Shown here piece by piece: positions 60,409-64,000 of a DNA stretch of 64,000 bases (the stretch's first letter is position 1; each line of letters opens with the position of its first letter). A program made the position numbers and the translations under genes. Source of the DNA: Candidatus Aenigmatarchaeota archaeon (GTDB lineage Archaea; Aenigmatarchaeota; Aenigmatarchaeia; QMZP01; JAFGSV01); the NCBI GenBank assembly GCA_016931255.1, contig JAFGFG010000009.1, positions 228,661 through 292,660 on the forward strand, given 5' to 3'. The notes beneath the pieces were generated by a model. The model searched no databases, had not been told where the DNA came from, and saw nothing but the letters and a program-made list of their open reading frames with translations.

Positions 60409-61080
60409 ATGGGAAAAAGGATTATCCAGCAGCGAAGAGGAAAGGGCTCATCCACTTACAGGGTGAGGAAGGCAAACTTCAGGTGCAAGCTGGAATTCAA
60501 GGACGCAAACGGCATTGTCAAGGACATAATCCACGACCCGGGCAGGACAGTTCCCGTTGCTGTTGTTGAATACGAGGACGGCACAAAGGGGCACATACCA
60601 GCAAGGGAGGGCATGTCAGTCAACGACACGCTCGACGGCATGGTGCTTCCGCTTTCCCTAATACCCGAGACAAAGCCCATATTCGCAATAGAGAGCGTTC
60701 CGAATTCAGGGCCTGTATTCTGCAGGTCAGGCGGCTCAACCGCATTCATAGTTTCAAAGGATGACAAGAACTGCGTTATCCAGTTCCCAAGCAAGAAGAC
60801 CAAGACATTCAATCTCAAGTGCAGGGCCATAGTCGGCACTCCTGCAGGCGCAGGAAGAGGAGACAAGCCCTGGATGAAGGCAGGGCCGAAGTGGATAGCG
60901 ATGCACAGGAGAGGAAAGCTTTATCCGCTGACATCCGCTAATGCTATGAACGCTGTGGACCATCCGTTTGGCGGCGCATACAGCGGCGTCAACAAGTCAA
61001 AGACTGTTTCCAGGGATGCATCTCCGGGAAGGAAGGTCGGCTCGGTAGCTGCAAGGAGAACAGGAAGGAAGAAGAGGTAA
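60409..61080 (+). CDS. rpl2: 50S ribosomal protein L2
   Basis: A 223-aa uL2: MGKRIIQQRRGKGSSTYR start and the peptidyl-transferase-centre region AMNAVDHPFGG (about 183-193), with the conserved His. Confidence 0.97.
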   Translation: MGKRIIQQRRGKGSSTYRVRKANFRCKLEFKDANGIVKDIIHDPGRTVPVAVVEYEDGTKGHIPAREGMSVNDTLDGMVLPLSLIPETKPIFAIESVPNSGPVFCRSGGSTAFIVSKDDKNCVIQFPSKKTKTFNLKCRAIVGTPAGAGRGDKPWMKAGPKWIAMHRRGKLYPLTSANAMNAVDHPFGGAYSGVNKSKTVSRDASPGRKVGSVAARRTGRKKR

Positions 61081-61110
61081 ATGTTTTATATTAACTGAGG
61101 ATTGATTATT

Positions 61111-61491
61111 ATGGCAAAATTCACATACAAGGGAAAAGATGACGAGGCAGTTGACAAGCTCAGCCTTGAGGAATTCAGCAGGCTCATAAAGAGCAGGGCA
61201 AGAAGGTCCCTGAAGAGGGGATTCACATCAACACAGAAGAAGCTGCTTGAGGACATACGAAAGAGCCCGAACAAGTTCCACAAGACGCACTGCAGGGAGA
61301 TGGTCATAATACCGGAGCTCGTCGGCAAGAAGCTCGGTGTTTACAGCGGAAAGGAATTCGTCACTGTTGAGATAAAGGACTACATGCTTGGAAGCAGGCT
61401 CGGTGAGTTTGCGATGTCAAGGAAGCAGATAAAGCACTCTGCACCCGGTTTCGGAGCCACGAAGTCATCGAAGTTCGTTCCGCTTAAGTGA
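61111..61491 (+). CDS. rps19: 30S ribosomal protein S19
   Basis: A 126-aa uS19 with KTHCREMVIIPELVGKKLGVYSG and HSAPGFGATKSSKFVPLK. Start at 61111 after TTGATTATT. Confidence 0.96.
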   Translation: MAKFTYKGKDDEAVDKLSLEEFSRLIKSRARRSLKRGFTSTQKKLLEDIRKSPNKFHKTHCREMVIIPELVGKKLGVYSGKEFVTVEIKDYMLGSRLGEFAMSRKQIKHSAPGFGATKSSKFVPLK

Positions 61492-61500
61492 GTGATATAT

Positions 61501-61884
61501 ATGTTAAGGTATGCATTCAAACCTGCAAGCAAGAAGTCAGTGAAAGTCTATGGCAGGGGAATCAATGTTTCAGAGAAGAGCGGGAAGATACTCTGCAAGG
61601 AGATGAACGGAAAGAATGTCGTAAAAGCCAAGGCGTTCCTTCAGAGGCTTCTGGACCGGACGCAGGACCTTGACGGAAAGTATTACACGAAGACAGCCGG
61701 ACACCTGCTTGACCTTATCAAGTCAGCTGAGAGCAACGCTGAATTCAAGGGGCTTGATGTCGAGAAGATGGTTGTAAATGCATCCGTTCATAACGGATTC
61801 AAGTTCATGAGGCCAAGGAGATTCAAAATGAGGAGACAGCAGAAGAAGATAGCCAACGTACAGGTTATACTTCAGCAGAAATGA
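61501..61884 (+). CDS. rpl22: 50S ribosomal protein L22
   Basis: A 127-aa uL22 with LDRTQDLDGKYYTKTAGH and the exit-tunnel loop RPRRFKMRRQQKKIANVQVIL. The GTG at 61492 (GTGATATAT) is the SD-like site, not the start. Confidence 0.93.
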   Translation: MLRYAFKPASKKSVKVYGRGINVSEKSGKILCKEMNGKNVVKAKAFLQRLLDRTQDLDGKYYTKTAGHLLDLIKSAESNAEFKGLDVEKMVVNASVHNGFKFMRPRRFKMRRQQKKIANVQVILQQK

Positions 61885-61889
61885 TGATT

Positions 61890-62666
61890 ATGGGAGTAAA
61901 CAAATATTTCGTGAATCAGAGCATAAGGGAAGTGTCCATAGACGCGTTCATAAGGGAGAACTTCCCCACAACCGACTATTCGGACATAGAGCTCCAGAGG
62001 ACACCTCTGGGCATAAAGGTCATAATATACACGCACAAGCCGGGCAGGGTCATAGGCAGGGGCGGAAGCAAGATAAACCAGATGAGCGAGATGCTGAAGC
62101 AGAAGTTCGACCTTGACAATCCCCAGCTTGACGTCAAGTCAATACCGAATCCGAACCTTGATGCGAAGATTGTCGCAAAGCAGATAAAGTCTTCCCTTGA
62201 GAGGGGATACAACTTCAAGAAGATAGGAAATCTCTCAATGAAAAAAGTCATGGAAGCGGGAGCTGTCGGTGTCGAGATTGTCATAAGCGGAAAGCTTGGC
62301 GGAAGCAAGGGAAGGGTAGGAAAGTTCCTTGCAGGCTACATAAAGCACTGCGGATTCCCTGCTGAAGAGCTTGTTGATTTCGGTTTCGAGGAAGCAATCA
62401 CAAGGCCTGGAAAAATCGGCATAAAGGTCAAGATAATGAAGGAGATAAGGGACATCGCAGGCCAGATTGTCAGGACCAGTGAAAAGAAGAGGGCCGTGGA
62501 AAAGAAGGAAGAGATAAAACATGAAGTAACCCAGGACGACCTTGTTGTCAAGGATGACGGTCTTGATTTCGATTATTCTGTTGATTACGAAGAGGCTGAG
62601 CTGGACGAAGAATTAGCAGAAGAAAAGAAGAAGAAAACCAATAAAAGAAAGGAAACCAAGAAATAA
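61890..62666 (+). CDS. rps3: 30S ribosomal protein S3
   Basis: A 258-aa uS3: KH domain with VIGRGGSKINQMSEML, then the C-terminal domain. A strongly charged tail (about 195-258) is longer than usual. Start at 61890 following ATGATGATT; earlier ATGs at 61881 and 61884 overlap L22. Confidence 0.94.
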   Translation: MGVNKYFVNQSIREVSIDAFIRENFPTTDYSDIELQRTPLGIKVIIYTHKPGRVIGRGGSKINQMSEMLKQKFDLDNPQLDVKSIPNPNLDAKIVAKQIKSSLERGYNFKKIGNLSMKKVMEAGAVGVEIVISGKLGGSKGRVGKFLAGYIKHCGFPAEELVDFGFEEAITRPGKIGIKVKIMKEIRDIAGQIVRTSEKKRAVEKKEEIKHEVTQDDLVVKDDGLDFDYSVDYEEAELDEELAEEKKKKTNKRKETKK

Positions 62667-62680
62667 GCAGGTTGAATTCA

Positions 62681-62881
62681 ATGGCAGTTCTCAAGTCAAA
62701 GGATGCAAGGAAGCTGGGCAGTGAAGAGCTCGGAAAGAGGGTCGGCGAACTCAGGCTTGAGATTGCAAAGGAAAAGGCCAACATAGCTATTGGCGCTCCT
62801 GTTTCTTCGCCTGGCAAGATGAGGGATATGAAAAGGACTATTGCCAGGATTCTAACAATAAAAAGGGAAAAGGGTAAATGA
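62681..62881 (+). CDS. rpl29: 50S ribosomal protein L29
   Basis: A 66-aa uL29, two helices, with SKDARKLGSEEL and TIARILTIKREK. ATGA overlap with SUI1. Confidence 0.95.
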   Translation: MAVLKSKDARKLGSEELGKRVGELRLEIAKEKANIAIGAPVSSPGKMRDMKRTIARILTIKREKGK

Positions 62882-63189
62882 GCGAAAGCGGTATTTGTCA
62901 GAAATGCGGTCTGCCTCAGGACCTCTGTATCTGCGAGACAATGGCTCGTGAAGACGAGAAGATAAGGGTCTCGCTCGTTGTAAAGCGCTTTGGTAAGAAA
63001 GCCACAGTCATTGAAGGAATAAGCAGTGACGTGGACGTAAGGAATGTTCTGAAAGAGCTGAAGACAAAGCTTGCATGCGGCGGCACCTTCAAGAACAAGA
63101 CCATAGAGCTTCAGGGAAATCACATGACAAGGGTCAGGGCGATTCTGGTCAAGCTGGGTTTCCAGACGGAAAAGATAGAGGTATCCTGA
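62878..63189 (+). CDS. sui1: Translation initiation factor aIF1 (SUI1)
   Basis: A 103-aa SUI1 protein that monitors start-codon selection. An N-terminal zinc-like CQKCGLPQDLCIC (8-20) precedes the SUI1 fold with KLACGGTFKNKTIELQG. Coupled to L29, as in other archaea. Confidence 0.95.
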   Translation: MSESGICQKCGLPQDLCICETMAREDEKIRVSLVVKRFGKKATVIEGISSDVDVRNVLKELKTKLACGGTFKNKTIELQGNHMTRVRAILVKLGFQTEKIEVS

Positions 63190-63217
63190 TTTAAGCCAGC
63201 GTTTCGAAAAATAGCAT

Positions 63218-63475
63218 ATGAGAACAGCCTCAAACATAGTCAGACACGAGCTTATCGGACTTCGTGTAAGGACAGGTTCTTTTGACGGAAAGGTCATTGA
63301 CGAGAGCAGGAATGTCATCGTCATAGAGGCAGGCGGCTCAGAGAAGAAAATACCCAAGGAAAACAACATTTTTACTTTCCATATACCCGAGACAGGCGAA
63401 TGGGTCAAAGTGGACGGAAACGTGCTTGTGGCGCGTCCTGAGGACCGCATAAAGAAGAAAATGGAAAAGTGGTAG
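63218..63475 (+). CDS. rnp1: Ribonuclease P protein component 1 (Rpp29/Pop4)
   Basis: An 85-aa Sm-like barrel subunit of RNase P. ELIGLRVRT, GKVIDESRNVIVIE, and FTFHIPETGEWVKVDGNVLV-type strands are typical. Usually followed by S17; a Nudix gene follows here. Confidence 0.9.
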   Translation: MRTASNIVRHELIGLRVRTGSFDGKVIDESRNVIVIEAGGSEKKIPKENNIFTFHIPETGEWVKVDGNVLVARPEDRIKKKMEKW

Positions 63476-63476
63476 G

Positions 63477-63902
63477 ATGGATGTCCATCAGACAGTCGGC
63501 ATACTCGTCAGGAAAGGTGGGAAATTTCTTTTCATAGAGCGTCTCAATGCGCCAAGAAAAGGTTGGTGGTCAATACCCGCAGGCCATGTCGAGGAAGGCG
63601 AAACACCGGAGCAGGCTGTCCAGAGAGAGGCTGACGAAGAGGTTCCGGGCGTTTCAGTTGAAGAATATTCCGGATTCACACTAAGTTTTGAGACAGAGGC
63701 AGGCGAACGCCGCCATTCTGAAAATCACATTCACGAGACCCATATATTCTTCGGAAAGCCGCCAAAGGTCGTCAGGACAGGCTCCGATGCCGGTGATTTC
63801 AGGTGGATGACCCCCGAGGAATCGCTGAAGGAGAGGATAACCCCTCCTGTGAAAAGCATCATGGAGTGGTACATTGGAAGCAAGCGTACCGGAAATCAAT
63901 AA
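63477..63902 (+). CDS. Nudix hydrolase
   Basis: A 141-aa pyrophosphohydrolase. Nudix box from G36 to V59: GHVEEGE, then READEEVPGV, fitting G-x5-E-x7-RE-x2-EE with a slight shift at the final G. WWSIPAGHVE suggests a MutT/dGTP- or NADH-type subfamily. One base after Rpp29, so in the same operon. Confidence 0.88.
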   Translation: MDVHQTVGILVRKGGKFLFIERLNAPRKGWWSIPAGHVEEGETPEQAVQREADEEVPGVSVEEYSGFTLSFETEAGERRHSENHIHETHIFFGKPPKVVRTGSDAGDFRWMTPEESLKERITPPVKSIMEWYIGSKRTGNQ

Positions 63903-63905
63903 TTC

Positions 63906-63924
63906 TTCCGGGCGATTCCCGGAA
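63906..63924. terminator. Perfect hairpin after the Nudix gene
   Basis: TTCCGGG and CCCGGAA enclose CGATT, three bases after the Nudix stop. No T-run follows, so it may be a processing or regulatory hairpin in the leader of the next gene. Confidence 0.4.
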
Positions 63925-63926
63925 TA

Positions 63927-64000
63927 ATGCCTGTAAGGTTTGTCTTCCTTGTGGCAATCTCGTTCACAGCGACCATGGATGCCCAGAACGCAGCCGAAAA
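63927..64000 (+). CDS. Probable secreted protein, 5' end only (cut by window edge)
   Basis: ATG at 63927 opens a frame with a signal-peptide-like start (MPVRFVFLVAISFTATMDAQN) that runs off the window at 24 codons. Small-residue motif DAQ may mark cleavage. No SD is seen, so this is tentative. Confidence 0.4.
   Translation, partial: MPVRFVFLVAISFTATMDAQNAAE

Overview
The window is archaeal chromosome. It carries archaeal-type ribosomal proteins (S4e, S8e, L30e, L37e), EF-1A, EF-2, aRF1, an IF2/eIF5B-type factor, two TBP-family proteins, RadB, RPA-like OB-fold protein, prefoldin alpha, LSm, Pth2, GatE, Rpp29, geranylgeranyl reductase and a class III (archaellin/pilin) signal peptide. Genes are short, tightly packed and often overlap by ATGA. 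The ribosomal operons are broken up and rejoined unusually. I infer a DPANN-like lineage, but no rRNA is present to confirm it. There are no transposases, phage genes or CRISPR arrays.

Layout. 1-422: no convincing gene, but nested inverted repeats suggest an RNA. 423-4712: HAD phosphatase, endonuclease-like protein, prefoldin alpha, Pth2, a pilin with a membrane protein, and an HDAC-family deacetylase. 4690-9591: a five-gene minus-strand block of unknown function (zinc-binding protein, two helical proteins, SPFH protein, TPR/Ig-like protein). 9646-12277: micro zinc ribbon, RPA-like protein, DRG GTPase, small proteins. 12357-16192: a permease-methyltransferase fusion, CBS protein, KsgA, phosphatase. 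16196-21440: zinc-ribbon membrane protein, S8e, LSm, L37e, tRNA-Lys, PRPP-synthase-like protein, GatE. 21494-23139: two paralogous secreted beta-rich proteins. 23197-28910: RpoN, a divergent TBP, glycosyltransferase, RadB, topoisomerase I, tRNA-Ser. 29383-39215: EF-1A, then a fused ribosomal block S17-L14-L24-S4e-L5-S14-S8-L30e-NusA-S12-S7-EF-2, followed by aRF1 whose GGQ motif reads GGW. 39225-48915: lipid-carrier and membrane-lipid enzymes, canonical TBP, IF2, KaiC-like ATPase, YhfC-like membrane protein. 48971-49118: tRNA-Leu with a 64-nt T-loop intron and a perfect bulge-helix-bulge. 49209-53836: a MacB-type ABC exporter operon with its regulator. 54002-64000: S13-S4-S11, then an S10-type cluster (L3, L4, L23, L2, S19, L22, S3, L29, SUI1, Rpp29) interrupted by argF, a membrane gene and a 343-aa unknown, ending in a Nudix gene and a truncated secreted protein.

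Expression signals. Many first genes have a TATA-like box 28-31 nt upstream of the ATG, implying leaderless mRNAs. Operon-internal genes typically carry (G)GTGATT a few bases before ATG. In several of them the GTG lies exactly nine bases upstream and in frame, so it mimics an upstream start; I chose the downstream ATG in those cases. A hairpin family (about 30-45 nt, GAAC/GTTC arms around T-run/A-run, followed by ACGAAAAA) sits directly 3' of rpoN, tRNA-Ser, tRNA-Leu and rps11.
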